The position numbers and the translations under genes are program-made. The notes under the pieces are model-generated. The model saw nothing but the letters and a program-made list of their open reading frames with translations, did not search any database and had not been told where the DNA came from. A DNA stretch of 64,000 nt from Thermogemmatispora aurantia (GTDB taxonomy: Bacteria; Chloroflexota; Ktedonobacteria; Ktedonobacterales; Ktedonobacteraceae): NCBI RefSeq assembly GCF_008974285.1, contig NZ_BKZV01000010.1:62001-126000 (forward strand), given 5' to 3'. Below are positions 34,864 to 44,125 of the stretch, piece after piece. Positions within the stretch are counted from its first letter, which is position 1, and each line of letters begins with the position of its first letter.

Positions 34864-37383
34864 CTATGGACCAGCCGTGATGGCGGAAGGGGACCAGCGC
34901 ACCAGCAGCTCATAGGCAGTGGTCTGCTGCAAGGCGGGAGCGAGCCAGATGGTGCGCTCCTCGAACCCGGTGAGCTGGACCGGGTGGAGTGTTACCGGTC
35001 TGCCATTCAGACGAGCCTCGCGGATACGCTGGTTGGGAAGCAGTGCCAGGCCGGGCAGCAGCTCCCAGTCCGGTTCGCTAATCGTGAGCTGCACCTGCAA
35101 GCTATCCTGTCCTACGGTCAGCTCGACATCGAGAGAGGCTGAAGCCAGGGGGATGCGGCGCAGGGCGGCCCGGGGCCAGCTGCTGGGGGGCTGGGGGATA
35201 CAGAGTAGACGGCGTTTGGCCACCTCGGGGCGGAGACCGAAGAAATAGTGTACGACGGGCCAGACGATGCCGTAACTTGACCAGAGCTGCAAGAAGCAGC
35301 CCCCGTCGGGAGCGTACTCGCTCAGCGTACCAGGTGAGGCCAGGCCGAAGGCGGTACTCATGCGCTGCATCCAGGTCAGGGCCTGATCAGCGTGACCGTA
35401 GCGAGCCGCGCCGACTGCCAGGGCGCCTGAAGGTAAGGTCATGACCGCTCGGTTGCGCCGGGCATTGAGGACCAGCCCGCAGGCCTCCTGCCACTCGGGC
35501 GTTGCCAGACGCGCCAGCAGCGAGCTGGCCTGAGTCAGCGAGGGCAGGCCGGCGTCTAGAGCCAGCGCCTGGACCATGTGGTACAGCAGCCAGGGGCGAG
35601 GAGCCTCCTCGGCCTGGGCGCGGCTGGAATCGGAGGAGGCGCGCTGTTTCTGGAGAGCCTCTTCCAGAGCGGCTGCCGCTTCCTGAAGGGCCTGGGCCTC
35701 ACCCTCCTCTGACGTGCGGGAAGCCTCCTTGGCGCGGGTCTGCAACAGGATCTGCTGCCGGCGCAGACTGTGGGGGGAGGCGTAGAGATCGCCGAAGAGG
35801 CCCTCGTGTGGCACCCACCAGGCGTCGCGCACATGGGCGCGAGTCTGCGCGGCGCGCTGGCGCAGGTCGGTGGCCAGCCCGGGGTCGTCCAGTTCAGTGG
35901 CCAGGATAGCGAGGCAATCCAGAGCCTCGGCCAGGTAGGCGGCCACATCCAGCGCCTGCACCTCCTCGCTGGCCATCTCCGGCGTCTCTACGATGCTTTT
36001 GCCGTGGGGGACCAGGGTAGCGCGCCGGTCGCAGTCGGCCAGCGGCCAGGCGCGCAGGGCCTGCAGACAGAAGGGGAACAGCTCTCTCAGCAGGCCCTGG
36101 TCCCCAGTCCAGCAGTAGGTATGGTAGAGTGCGCGCACGAAGAGCGGCAGCTCCACCAGGTTGCCGCTCGCCCAGAGCTGGCCATAAGGGAGCACTTCAT
36201 GAGGCACGGCGCCGTGAGGGTCGCAGCGTTCACCGAAGGCGGCCAGGGTGCGCAGGCTAAGCACGGCAGCCTCGGTCTGCCCGATGGGGAGCAGTGGCAG
36301 CACTCCATAGGCCGTATCGCAGCCAAACCACCAGGGGAAATCAGGCAGACCGGCCATCAGACCGGCGCCGATGCCTGGCACCTCCAGCAGGAGGCGGGCG
36401 GTATTGGCCTTAGACCAGGCGAAGACCTCATTGAAGGCCAGATCGGGCGAGGAAAGAACGCAGTGCTCGAAGGGGGAGCGAGACTCAGCCTGGGCGCGGT
36501 GCTGAGCTTCGACGAGCACAGGCGTCAGGCCGCCTAAAACGTGTCCCCCACGCGTCAGGCGGGCGAAGAGGTCGGCAGCCGACCCCGCGGTGCGCGCGGG
36601 GCCGGTGATGAGAAAGCTGAGCTGCGCGGCACCGGCGGAGGAGATCTGGCAGCGATACCAGAGCGCAGCGCCGGTGCCGCGTCCGCCGGTGCGCTCCGGC
36701 CCCCAGATGGAGTTGCCTACCTGCCAGGCAACGGGAGCGACTGTGGCTCCCACGCAGGCCGTCCACGTGGGGTGGAGCGCGTCGCGCAGCACGACGGCGG
36801 CCAGCTTCTCATCATACTCGGCCAGGTCTTCCCCGTCGTGCCAGCCGAGGCGTTCCTCGGCCATCCAGGCGCCATGCAAATCGCTGCGTACCACCAGACC
36901 ACAGAGCACTTCGCTGACCGCTGCCTCTCTCTGGTGTGGCTCCGCCTTGCTGGCCCTGGCCTCTAGGGGCCGGGCCTGGTGCTGGCTCGGATGATCTGAA
37001 CCAGGTAGTGCCCTCAAGGTCAATTGGATGACCAGGGCACTTTCATCGGGCACAATCCATTCGCGTCGCTCGATGGCGAGGCTTAGCGCCGGGAGTGTAT
37101 AGCTGAAGGTTACGCCTGCAGCGCTCCATTGCCAGCGCTCGGGCGCGGTGAGCCAGAGCGCTTCCTCGCTTCCAGGCATGCGCAGCGCAAACCAGTAGCC
37201 GTCGAGTAGTTTGATCGGCGGGGCCCACAAACCACCCATCTCGCCTGGCTGGTGCCAGCCCACGTCGGGAAAGCGACCCTCTAAGGTGGCGATGGTATAG
37301 AGGCGCCTGCCGCTGAGGGCATAGTAACGCTTCCCGTCGGGATGCGTTTGCAGAGCTGGACCATCTTGCTGCTCTTCGTACAC
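34864..37383 (-). CDS. Large six-hairpin-type glycoside hydrolase (debranching-enzyme-like)
   Basis: 839 residues. The N-terminal ~250 residues look like a beta-rich domain that often precedes such catalytic domains. The middle carries the alpha-hairpin style (LMAGLPDFPWWFGCDTAYGVLPLLPIG, a typical FGRD-like position with an acidic residue). A long acidic, Ala-rich insert lies around residues 560-600, and a C-terminal beta sheet closes the protein. No signal peptide is visible, so it is probably cytoplasmic. It lies between the sugar ABC genes and the LacI-type regulator. The start is a GTG after AAAGGAACC. The exact GH family is uncertain. Confidence 0.65.
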   Translation of the reverse strand: MYEEQQDGPALQTHPDGKRYYALSGRRLYTIATLEGRFPDVGWHQPGEMGGLWAPPIKLLDGYWFALRMPGSEEALWLTAPERWQWSAAGVTFSYTLPALSLAIERREWIVPDESALVIQLTLRALPGSDHPSQHQARPLEARASKAEPHQREAAVSEVLCGLVVRSDLHGAWMAEERLGWHDGEDLAEYDEKLAAVVLRDALHPTWTACVGATVAPVAWQVGNSIWGPERTGGRGTGAALWYRCQISSAGAAQLSFLITGPARTAGSAADLFARLTRGGHVLGGLTPVLVEAQHRAQAESRSPFEHCVLSSPDLAFNEVFAWSKANTARLLLEVPGIGAGLMAGLPDFPWWFGCDTAYGVLPLLPIGQTEAAVLSLRTLAAFGERCDPHGAVPHEVLPYGQLWASGNLVELPLFVRALYHTYCWTGDQGLLRELFPFCLQALRAWPLADCDRRATLVPHGKSIVETPEMASEEVQALDVAAYLAEALDCLAILATELDDPGLATDLRQRAAQTRAHVRDAWWVPHEGLFGDLYASPHSLRRQQILLQTRAKEASRTSEEGEAQALQEAAAALEEALQKQRASSDSSRAQAEEAPRPWLLYHMVQALALDAGLPSLTQASSLLARLATPEWQEACGLVLNARRNRAVMTLPSGALAVGAARYGHADQALTWMQRMSTAFGLASPGTLSEYAPDGGCFLQLWSSYGIVWPVVHYFFGLRPEVAKRRLLCIPQPPSSWPRAALRRIPLASASLDVELTVGQDSLQVQLTISEPDWELLPGLALLPNQRIREARLNGRPVTLHPVQLTGFEERTIWLAPALQQTTAYELLVRWSPSAITAGP

Positions 37384-37472
37384 GGTTCCTTTCTCCTCTT
37401 CGGCAATACTGGTCTGGCTGCTCTGGCTTCCAGACGCAAGGAAGACAGCTGTGCTCTAGCGTTGCGGCTATT

Positions 37473-37481
37473 ATTGATTAG
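37473..37481. repeat. ATTGATTAG element, copy 2
   Basis: ATTGATTAG followed by TAACC. It overlaps the stop codon of the LacI-type gene and lies 90 bp upstream of the large glycosidase start. Confidence 0.45.
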
Positions 37482-38617
37482 TAACCGCGCGTCGAGGCGC
37501 GCACTATCAGCTCTGGTTGTAGAAAGACGTGTGGCTCTTCCGGCGGGGTACCGCGCAGGACGGCGCACAGTAGCTGCACCAGGATGCGCCCTACCTCATT
37601 GATGGGCTGGCGTAGGGTTGTGAGCGGGGGGGTTAAGTACGAGCCAAGCCCGAGACCGTCAAAGCCAATCACTGAGAAGGCGGGTCCGACCTGGACTCCG
37701 GCATCAAGGGCGGCCCGCATTACACCGACGGCGAGCACATCGCTAATGGCAAAGATGGCTGTTGGTGGCTCTTCCCAGGAGAGTAGTTGTTGCGTGAGAA
37801 GGTAGCCGTCTTTCTGGGAGATGCCGCTTGGAATACACAGACGTGGGTCGTAGGGCAGATTAGCGCGCGCCAGGGCCTCGCGATAACCGGCACGTCGATC
37901 GCGCTCCCAGTGATAGGTATCGCCTCCGCCGATGAAGGCGATGCGCCGATGACCTAAACCGATAAGATGCTCGGTGCCGATTCTGGCCCCACTGCGGTTG
38001 TCGACTTCGGCCCAGGGATAAGGATAGAGCCGGGCCTCAGCCAGATCTTCAGCGGAGCGACCGAAAAGGACGTGGGGATAGCGGTGACGACACAGATAGG
38101 CGAGGCGATGGTCGTTCGGGCGCAGGTCAGTAAGAATCACGCCGTCAGCGTGCCGTCCACCAAGAATGCGCTGATAGACACCTAGTTCGCGCTCCCCCTC
38201 TTCAGCTCGCACCAGGAGAACGTCGAAGTGATGACTGGCAGCCTCATCTGCAATGCCGGCGAGCAGCTCGACCAGAAAGGGGTCGGCGCTACCAGCACCG
38301 GTGTCGAGGTTCAGGGCACGCGAGACCAGGGCGATGGTGTCAGTGCGCGCGTGGTTAAGGTGGCGCGCGCTGGCGTTGGGCACGTAGTTGAGCTGCGCGG
38401 CCAGGTCCTGGATGCGCTGGCGTGTGGCCTGCGGAATCGAGGGATCATCACGCAGGGCGCGCGAGACCGTAGATTTGTTGACGCCCGCCCGCCGGGCAAT
38501 CTCCGCAATCGTGGGCCGCGCAGAGTTCAGCTCGGGAAGCATCTGCCTGAGCTGCTCCCCTGACTGTTGCGGCTCGTTCGGGCCGGCGCTTGCCATGTGC
38601 TGCTCCTGTGTGGTCAT
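37478..38617 (-). CDS. LacI-family transcriptional regulator
   Basis: 379 residues from the ATG at 38617 (AGGGGG six bases upstream). The helix-turn-helix is TIAEIARRAGVNKSTVSRALRDDPSIPQATRQRI, preceded by a ~30-residue polar extension. A hinge (LNYVPNASARHL) leads into a periplasmic-binding-protein-like sugar-sensing domain. It should repress the adjacent glycosidase and ABC genes until its sugar effector is present. A perfect 14-bp palindrome with the family's central CG lies about 100 bp upstream, suggesting autoregulation. Confidence 0.93.
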   Translation of the reverse strand: MTTQEQHMASAGPNEPQQSGEQLRQMLPELNSARPTIAEIARRAGVNKSTVSRALRDDPSIPQATRQRIQDLAAQLNYVPNASARHLNHARTDTIALVSRALNLDTGAGSADPFLVELLAGIADEAASHHFDVLLVRAEEGERELGVYQRILGGRHADGVILTDLRPNDHRLAYLCRHRYPHVLFGRSAEDLAEARLYPYPWAEVDNRSGARIGTEHLIGLGHRRIAFIGGGDTYHWERDRRAGYREALARANLPYDPRLCIPSGISQKDGYLLTQQLLSWEEPPTAIFAISDVLAVGVMRAALDAGVQVGPAFSVIGFDGLGLGSYLTPPLTTLRQPINEVGRILVQLLCAVLRGTPPEEPHVFLQPELIVRASTRGY

Positions 38618-38714
38618 CAGAGACCCCCTGACCGCAGTCTCTTCATCGCTCGTCTGGCCGGTCGCTGCGCTGCGATCCGCTGCCCTGACTGCTTCTCCCC
38701 GGTTGCTTTGTCTA

Positions 38715-38728
38715 CGCAACCGGTTGCG
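38715..38728. promoter_or_regulatory. LacI-type operator palindrome
   Basis: CGCAACCGGTTGCG is a perfect 14-bp palindrome with a central CG, typical of LacI-family operators. It lies 98 bp upstream of the regulator start. Confidence 0.7.
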
Positions 38729-38735
38729 TTGACTT

Positions 38736-38744
38736 ATTGATTAG
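38736..38744. repeat. ATTGATTAG element, copy 3
   Basis: ATTGATTAG followed by ATACC, 7 bp from the LacI-type palindrome. See the copies at 34812 and 37473. Confidence 0.45.
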
Positions 38745-38856
38745 ATACCATATGGAGCGGCTGTCTGTCAAGATGGAAACCGGGATGAAACTGGGGGCGT
38801 TCAGGGGGCCAGATGGGTGCTCGCTGGTGTTTTTCTAGCCCGTTGTCTCTGCTCTC

Positions 38857-38885
38857 TCGACTTCGTCCTCGTGCTCGGGTATAAT
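38857..38885 (+). promoter_or_regulatory. Promoter of the radical SAM gene at 39014
   Basis: TCGACT at 38857-38862, a 17-bp spacer and a perfect TATAAT at 38880-38885. It is directed at the plus-strand radical SAM gene. The region 38618-39013 otherwise holds only the operators already listed. Confidence 0.6.
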
Positions 38886-39013
38886 TAAGACGATCTTGAA
38901 CAAATATTCGATTTATTGTCAACTTGTACGATCGGCCACGGAAGAGGCGCAGGCTCTGGAGGGGCAGGGAGGGATGGGGGCGGCCAGGGGCGCTACCACA
39001 AGGAGAGCACTCT

Positions 39014-40456
39014 ATGATGACGCAGCATATCACTTGTGGAAAAGAGAGAATGCTGGGGGAGCCGTCGATGCTCCGACGGTTGGCGGAGATTGATCTGGTG
39101 GTCCTGGATGCTGCCGTGGCCAGTGGTGTGGCGGGCGAGCGGGCGACTCGCCTGCTCGCGAATCGCCGCCGGCTGGCGCCGGCGCGTCCCGCTCACCTGC
39201 TGCTGCACGCCCACAGCCGGCAGGAAGAAGAGCAGGCGAGGGGCGCCGCGGAGCGCCTGGCGCCCCTGGTGGCGGCGGTCCATCTGCGGCGCCTCGGCAG
39301 TCGGAGCGAGGTGGCACGCGAGGCGCTGACGCTACATCGGCAGCTCTGGCCCGCCGAGGATGAAGCGCGGCGCAAGGCTCGTCTCCTCCTGCTCATTCGG
39401 CGCGGCGGGGCCGGCACCCCGCAGTTCATTGCCCCCTTTGTCGGCGGGGCTGGCACGACCTGTGGGGCCTGGACGCCGATTGTGGCCTACCGTCGGGGCC
39501 GCCAGATCTGGATCGCTGGCACCCGCTCCCGCGAGGAGGAGCGGGAGGCCGAACCGATTCGCGGCTTCCTGCGGGGCAACTACGCGCAGGGCGTCTGCCC
39601 GGTCGAATGCAGCTTCTGCTACCTGCGCGGCCTGCAGGGGATGGGTCTCAAGAGTGTGGCGCTCAACCTGGAAGACGTCATCCCTGAGCTGGACCGTCTG
39701 CCGCGGGGCAGTGTGGTCAACTGGGCGGAACTGGGCGGCCCTGTCGAGGAAGATCCCTGGTTCGTCGATGAGCAGGGGCGCGGCTCGCTGGTGCAGACCA
39801 TTCTGGATCTCTCCAGTGCGCGTGGAATCGTCTCCTTCTTCCTAACCAAGGGGGTCTACGAGCCCTACCTGCAGCTCGATGGCCGGCTGGCCCTCGTGGC
39901 CATCAGCCTGAACCCGGCAGCCATCTCGGCGCAGTTTGAGCCGGGCGGGGCCCTTCCGGAGGAGCGCCTGGGCGGCCTGGCCTGGGCTATTGATCATGGC
40001 GCCTTCGATCATACGATCCGGCTGGGGCCAATCATTCCCGTGGCGGGTTACCGCGCGGCCTATCACGAGCTGTTTGTCCAGATCCGCGACATCCTGGGGC
40101 CGCGGCTCAAACGGATAACCGTGGACATTCTGCGCTTCTCGCCGCAGATGCCACGGCTGCTCAAGTCGAGCTTGCCCGAGGAACAGGTGGCGCCCTTGCT
40201 CGCTGAGCTGGAGCCGGAGGTGGTGGCGCACAAATATCGCCCGTCGGCGGCGCGGCAGCAACGGCTCTACCAGTGGGTGCGGCTGCTCTTGGAGCGCTAC
40301 GGACTGGGGCAGGTGCAAACCACTCCCTGCAAGGCGGACCCACGGGAGGCCCTGCAGTTCCTCAAAGCCGGGGTGATCAGCAGCATGCCCTGCGCCTGCC
40401 ACATCAGCTATCGGCTCCGTGCTCAGCTACAGCACAGCCCGCTTCCTACGCTGTGA
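39014..40456 (+). CDS. Radical SAM protein, spore-photoproduct-lyase-like
   Basis: 480 residues from the ATG at 39014 (AAGGAGAG six bases upstream). It has the radical SAM motif C195-PVE-C199-SF-C202, placed unusually late after a ~190-residue N-terminal region. The core includes WAELGGPVEEDPWFVDEQGRGSL, LVAISLNPAAI and KRITVDILRFSPQMPRLLKSS. Cys-containing stretches near the C-terminus (TPCKADPRE, MPCACH) could hold another cluster or active cysteine. The overall look recalls spore photoproduct lyase (SplB) relatives, but the reaction is unknown. Its 3' end abuts a truncated TcmP-like fragment. Confidence 0.7.
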   Translation: MMTQHITCGKERMLGEPSMLRRLAEIDLVVLDAAVASGVAGERATRLLANRRRLAPARPAHLLLHAHSRQEEEQARGAAERLAPLVAAVHLRRLGSRSEVAREALTLHRQLWPAEDEARRKARLLLLIRRGGAGTPQFIAPFVGGAGTTCGAWTPIVAYRRGRQIWIAGTRSREEEREAEPIRGFLRGNYAQGVCPVECSFCYLRGLQGMGLKSVALNLEDVIPELDRLPRGSVVNWAELGGPVEEDPWFVDEQGRGSLVQTILDLSSARGIVSFFLTKGVYEPYLQLDGRLALVAISLNPAAISAQFEPGGALPEERLGGLAWAIDHGAFDHTIRLGPIIPVAGYRAAYHELFVQIRDILGPRLKRITVDILRFSPQMPRLLKSSLPEEQVAPLLAELEPEVVAHKYRPSAARQQRLYQWVRLLLERYGLGQVQTTPCKADPREALQFLKAGVISSMPCACHISYRLRAQLQHSPLPTL

Positions 40457-41057
40457 GGTCTTGATCACCTTCATGCATGAGGAAATCAATCGTTTTCTGG
40501 AAGCTGATTACAGGACCAAGCAGCAGCATTATGACTCCCTCTTCGGTACCACCGCATGGCAGACAATCACCCTTGATGCCCCCGATATCCAGACACGGCA
40601 GCGGCGTCTGCACGACCTCTATCGCCAGCAGCTCTTAACTGTCGCTGGCGCTCGCTACGTGCGCTCATTCTGTATGCGCAATAGTAAAAATACAACTGAT
40701 TATTTTCTCTTCTTTGCCACAAAGCATCGTCGAGGCATGAAAGAGATGAAACGAGCGATGTGGCAGGTTGACCCAACGGGAAACTTTGTCTTCTCCGACT
40801 GTACAGGAATGGGACAAGAATTCTTGCTTCATAACGATGATCCAGCGATTCTGGCTAAAGAGATTTACTATCATTTTAGAGGAAAAAGAGTTACTGTTGA
40901 TGATATCGAGGAATTTGTTATTGCCGATACCGCATTTTTCAAGTATAAGTCGAGCTTGAGCCTGCTGGAAGAAAAAGGGAGGATTGTGGTCTATGGGCCG
41001 GAAGGACGGAGGAAAGGCACCTACAAGGACCCTGCGCTACAGATCTATTTCCGCTAA
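40452..41057 (+). pseudogene. C-terminal fragment of a three-Cys-motif partner protein (TcmP-like)
   Basis: About 200 residues, recognisable from CEVLITFMHEEINRFL through YVRSFCMRN, KEMKRAMWQVDPTGNFVFSD and IEEFVIADTAFF to a GRRKGTY end. This matches my memory of the C-terminal half of TcmP proteins, usually 350-400 residues long. The N-terminal half is missing. Family-like sequence begins upstream of the first ATG (40473) and overlaps the last codons of the radical SAM gene, as expected for a deletion junction. Base composition is lower in GC than the neighbours. It may be dead or may be expressed as a short protein. Confidence 0.6.
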
Positions 41058-41342
41058 GCTCTGATCGTTTATCCTTTCTCTCCCGGACTTCATGTTCCGA
41101 TGGGCGGCAGGGGACCGTCTCGTGTGTTATCCTTCTCTCCGTGAGCGGTGTCTTGTCTGTGTTCCCTCTACTGCTCCTGGTCGTCGTGAGGCAAACGGAC
41201 AATCACCAGACGTTGCTCTTTCTATCTTCTATCGAGAGCAGGAAGAGAGGAGCCGCCAGGGTCGACGGATGGCCAGACATTCACCTGCGTTTGAGCGAAG
41301 TCATGCTCTTGCTCTACATCTGGAGAGAAAGGAGTGTCAGCG

Positions 41343-42167
41343 ATGACCGAAGCCGATCGCGCTGGCGACCGGATTGAACGCACCATTGAAGTGCAAGGGA
41401 TAGCCACCCATCTCTTCGAAGCCGGTCCTCCCACAGCCCCGCCGCTGCTCTACCTGCACGGCACCCATCTTGGCAATCTCTGGCTCGACCACCACCGTCT
41501 CCTGGCCCAGCAATTCCACCTCTTTGCTCCTGATATCCCAGGTTTTGGCCTCAGCGAGCGGCCAGACTGGATGCACGATATGAGCGATTACGTGCTGTAC
41601 TTCCGTGATCTCATGGCGGCCTTGGGTCTTGAGCGTGCCGCCCTGGTCGGGCACTCGCTTGGGGGCTGGATGGCTGCCGAAATCGCTGTCTGGTACCCCG
41701 AGCGTGTCAGCCGGCTCGTCCTCTCCAACGCTGCGGGCTTACGGGTCAAAGGGGTCCCGATGGCTGACATTTTCGCTCTCAGTCCTCAGCGACTGCTAGA
41801 GACCTGCTTTGAGAATCTCATGGCCGCCGCACCGTTGATCCCGCGCGAGATCAACACCGACTACTTTGTCCGCCTCTATGCCGAGCGAACCACCCTGGCC
41901 GCCCTGGCCTGGAACCCGCACTACGATCCGAAGCTGGCGCGGCGTCTCCAGCAGCTGAGCTGTCCCACACTGATCGTGTGGGGAGCGCGCGATCGCCTTA
42001 TTCCACCTGCCTATGGCCAGGAGTGGCAGCGCCTTATTCCCGGTGCGCAGCTCGTCATGCTAGAAGGGACCGGCCATATGCCCATGTTTGAAGTCTGTGA
42101 GCAATGGGTTGCCCACGTCTCCGCCTTTCTTCAGCCGTCGCAGCCGCAGGAGGTGAAGTCCTCATGA
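41343..42167 (+). CDS. Alpha/beta hydrolase
   Basis: 274 residues from the ATG at 41343 (AAAGGAG eight bases upstream). The fold is shown by LLYLHGTHLGNLW (oxyanion region), the nucleophile elbow GHSLGG, PTLIVWGARDRLIP (acid region) and EGTGHMPMFE (catalytic His). It resembles meta-cleavage-product hydrolases and related C-C or ester hydrolases. It overlaps the next gene by 4 bp (ATGA), so the hydrolase and the flavin monooxygenase probably act in one degradative pathway; the substrate is unknown. Confidence 0.9.
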   Translation: MTEADRAGDRIERTIEVQGIATHLFEAGPPTAPPLLYLHGTHLGNLWLDHHRLLAQQFHLFAPDIPGFGLSERPDWMHDMSDYVLYFRDLMAALGLERAALVGHSLGGWMAAEIAVWYPERVSRLVLSNAAGLRVKGVPMADIFALSPQRLLETCFENLMAAAPLIPREINTDYFVRLYAERTTLAALAWNPHYDPKLARRLQQLSCPTLIVWGARDRLIPPAYGQEWQRLIPGAQLVMLEGTGHMPMFEVCEQWVAHVSAFLQPSQPQEVKSS

Positions 42168-43366
42168 GCCGCCCTCGACTGACTTTTCACTACTTCCATC
42201 TCATGCCCTGGCCCGATCTGCCGCCCGACTTCGATGAAAAATACGACTCGGCCTGGGTGACGCTACCCAACAGCATTTACGACCCCGAGAAGGGTCACGC
42301 CCTCTATAACCGCTACTTCGACGAGCTGGAGCGCGCCGACAAACTGGGCTGGGACAGCGTCTGCGTCAACGAGCACCATCAGAACGCCTACGGGACCATG
42401 CCCTCGCCCAACATCATGGCCGCCGTCCTCACCCAGCGCGTCAAACGGGCCAGGATCGGCATCATCGGCAACGCCCTGCCGCTCCACGACGATCCTCTGC
42501 GCGTCGCGGAGGAGATCGCCATGCTCGATGTCATCAGCGGCGGACGCATCATCTCCGGCTTTGTACGTGGCACCGGCATGGAATACTTCAGCTATAATAT
42601 CAATCCGACGCTGAGCCGCGAACGCATGAACGAGGCCCACGACCTCATTATCCAGGCCTGGACGCGGCCCGGTCCCTTCAGCTTCGAGGGAGAGCACTAC
42701 AACTATCGCTACGTCAACATCTGGCCGCGACCTTTGCAGAAGCCGCATCCGCCGATCTGGATGCCGGGCACCGCCAGCCTGGAAACCATCGACTTCGCCG
42801 CTGCCCATCGCTATCCCTACATGACCGTTTTCATGCCGATGGAACAGCGCAAGCGGGCCTATGAACTGTATCGCCGCCTGGCTGAGGAGAAGTATGGTTA
42901 CGAGGCCCAGCCTGAACAACTGGCTTTTTGCGTACCCATCGCCATCGCCGAGACCGATGATCTGGCCATGAAAGAGGGAGAGCGCTACATGATGTGGCTC
43001 TTTCAGAAGGCCATGAAAGTTCCGACTGAGTTCTTCATGCCGCCGGGCTACATGAGCCTGCGCAGCATTCGGGCGGCCATTGAGAATCGCGCCAGTTTTG
43101 GCTTCGGCAACACCACCTTCAAGGAACTGGTTGAGCAGGGCGTGGTCATAGCCGGCAGCCCGGCGACGGTCATTGAGAAGCTCAGCTACTACACCGAGGT
43201 GCTGCATGCTGGCATGCTGGTCACCGGCGGCTGCACTGACGGCATGCCCGATTACCTGGTGCTCAAGCACCAGGAGATGATGGCCCGCGAAGTGATGCCC
43301 TACTTCCGCCAGCAGGAGCTGCCGCCGGAGCCACGACCGGTCGAGATTCACAGTGAGCAGCACTGA
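42164..43366 (+). CDS. LLM-class flavin-dependent oxidoreductase (luciferase-like monooxygenase)
   Basis: 400 residues from the ATG at 42164. It has the bacterial luciferase-like TIM-barrel style: GWDSVCVNEHHQNAYGTMPSPNIMAAVL, RARIGIIGNALPLHDDPLRVAEEIAMLDVISGGRIISGFVRGTG and WPRPLQKPHPPIWMPG. Such enzymes use reduced FMN (or F420 in some groups) to oxygenate or oxidise substrates. It is translationally coupled to the hydrolase upstream. Confidence 0.92.
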   Translation: MSRPRLTFHYFHLMPWPDLPPDFDEKYDSAWVTLPNSIYDPEKGHALYNRYFDELERADKLGWDSVCVNEHHQNAYGTMPSPNIMAAVLTQRVKRARIGIIGNALPLHDDPLRVAEEIAMLDVISGGRIISGFVRGTGMEYFSYNINPTLSRERMNEAHDLIIQAWTRPGPFSFEGEHYNYRYVNIWPRPLQKPHPPIWMPGTASLETIDFAAAHRYPYMTVFMPMEQRKRAYELYRRLAEEKYGYEAQPEQLAFCVPIAIAETDDLAMKEGERYMMWLFQKAMKVPTEFFMPPGYMSLRSIRAAIENRASFGFGNTTFKELVEQGVVIAGSPATVIEKLSYYTEVLHAGMLVTGGCTDGMPDYLVLKHQEMMAREVMPYFRQQELPPEPRPVEIHSEQH

Positions 43367-44125
43367 ATGCCACGCCCGCCGACCTCTGGGGATGGGACAG
43401 AAGGGACGGTACTTTTGTAGAAATCTGTCAGCTTGCCAGTGGTGGCGCGTGTCCTCTTCATAGGGGCAAGGTCACTCCAGTGCTGGAGCTTGCCCTGTCC
43501 ACATCCATGACAAGCCTGACATAGCCTGAGACTGGCAGGCAGCAAGGAGGGGTTCAGGGGTGTTTGCCGCAACCGCACCGCCGGTCTGGCTGAAAGAGAA
43601 ACTGCCGCGGCTGGTTTGTCCGCGCTGTGCCTCACGTCAGACGGCAGCAAACTCTGACTCGCCACCGCAGGGTGAGAGCCAGGTGAGGCCCGTCCCTGCC
43701 CAAAAAGAGCCAGCTTTGGGACTCCCAGCAGGGAGGCGAAGAGAGTCTACAAGCGACGAGGAAAATGCCCGCGAGGGCGACCTGGGCTAGCAGGAAAAAC
43801 CTGCTTGGCTCCAGCTTCCCCTCGGTGGGTCGCCTCTATCTCAGGCTGCTCGGTGACAGTTGGAAAAGGAAGCGTGGGCGAGGTCACTCGCTGGTCTGGC
43901 AAAATCAACTGCATCAGGACGGGAACAGTAATGCAGCGAGCCTGACACCAGTGACAGTAGCTGGGCCTTCCCTGGCCCAACGCTGAGCGACATCGAGCAG
44001 CCTGTTTTTCGCTTGACAACTCCCTCCGCGCAGCAGCCGCATCACGAGGCCGCTCCCCAGCAGGCTGCGACACCAGAGGCAAGCAACGCATGGCCCAGGC
44101 GTGAAAGGTCAAGAAAAAGGAGCTG
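43367..44125. other. 759-bp gap with hairpins and no convincing gene
   Basis: A GTG-started frame at 43560-43790 contains one CPRC pair and a polar tail, distantly recalling the end of IS605-type TnpB proteins, but nothing else supports it. A short hairpin (AGCAGG, AAAAA, CCTGCT) lies at 43789-43805. I see no promoter or known RNA. Confidence 0.4.

Noticed and set aside
42263..43363. 366-codon antisense frame opposite the LLM oxidoreductase
   Set aside because: It is a shadow of a clearly conserved flavin enzyme gene.
43560..43790. Possible remnant of an IS605-type tnpB end or small zinc-ribbon protein
   Set aside because: There is only one CPRC pair, no other transposase motifs, no defined ends, and a GTG start without a ribosome-binding site.
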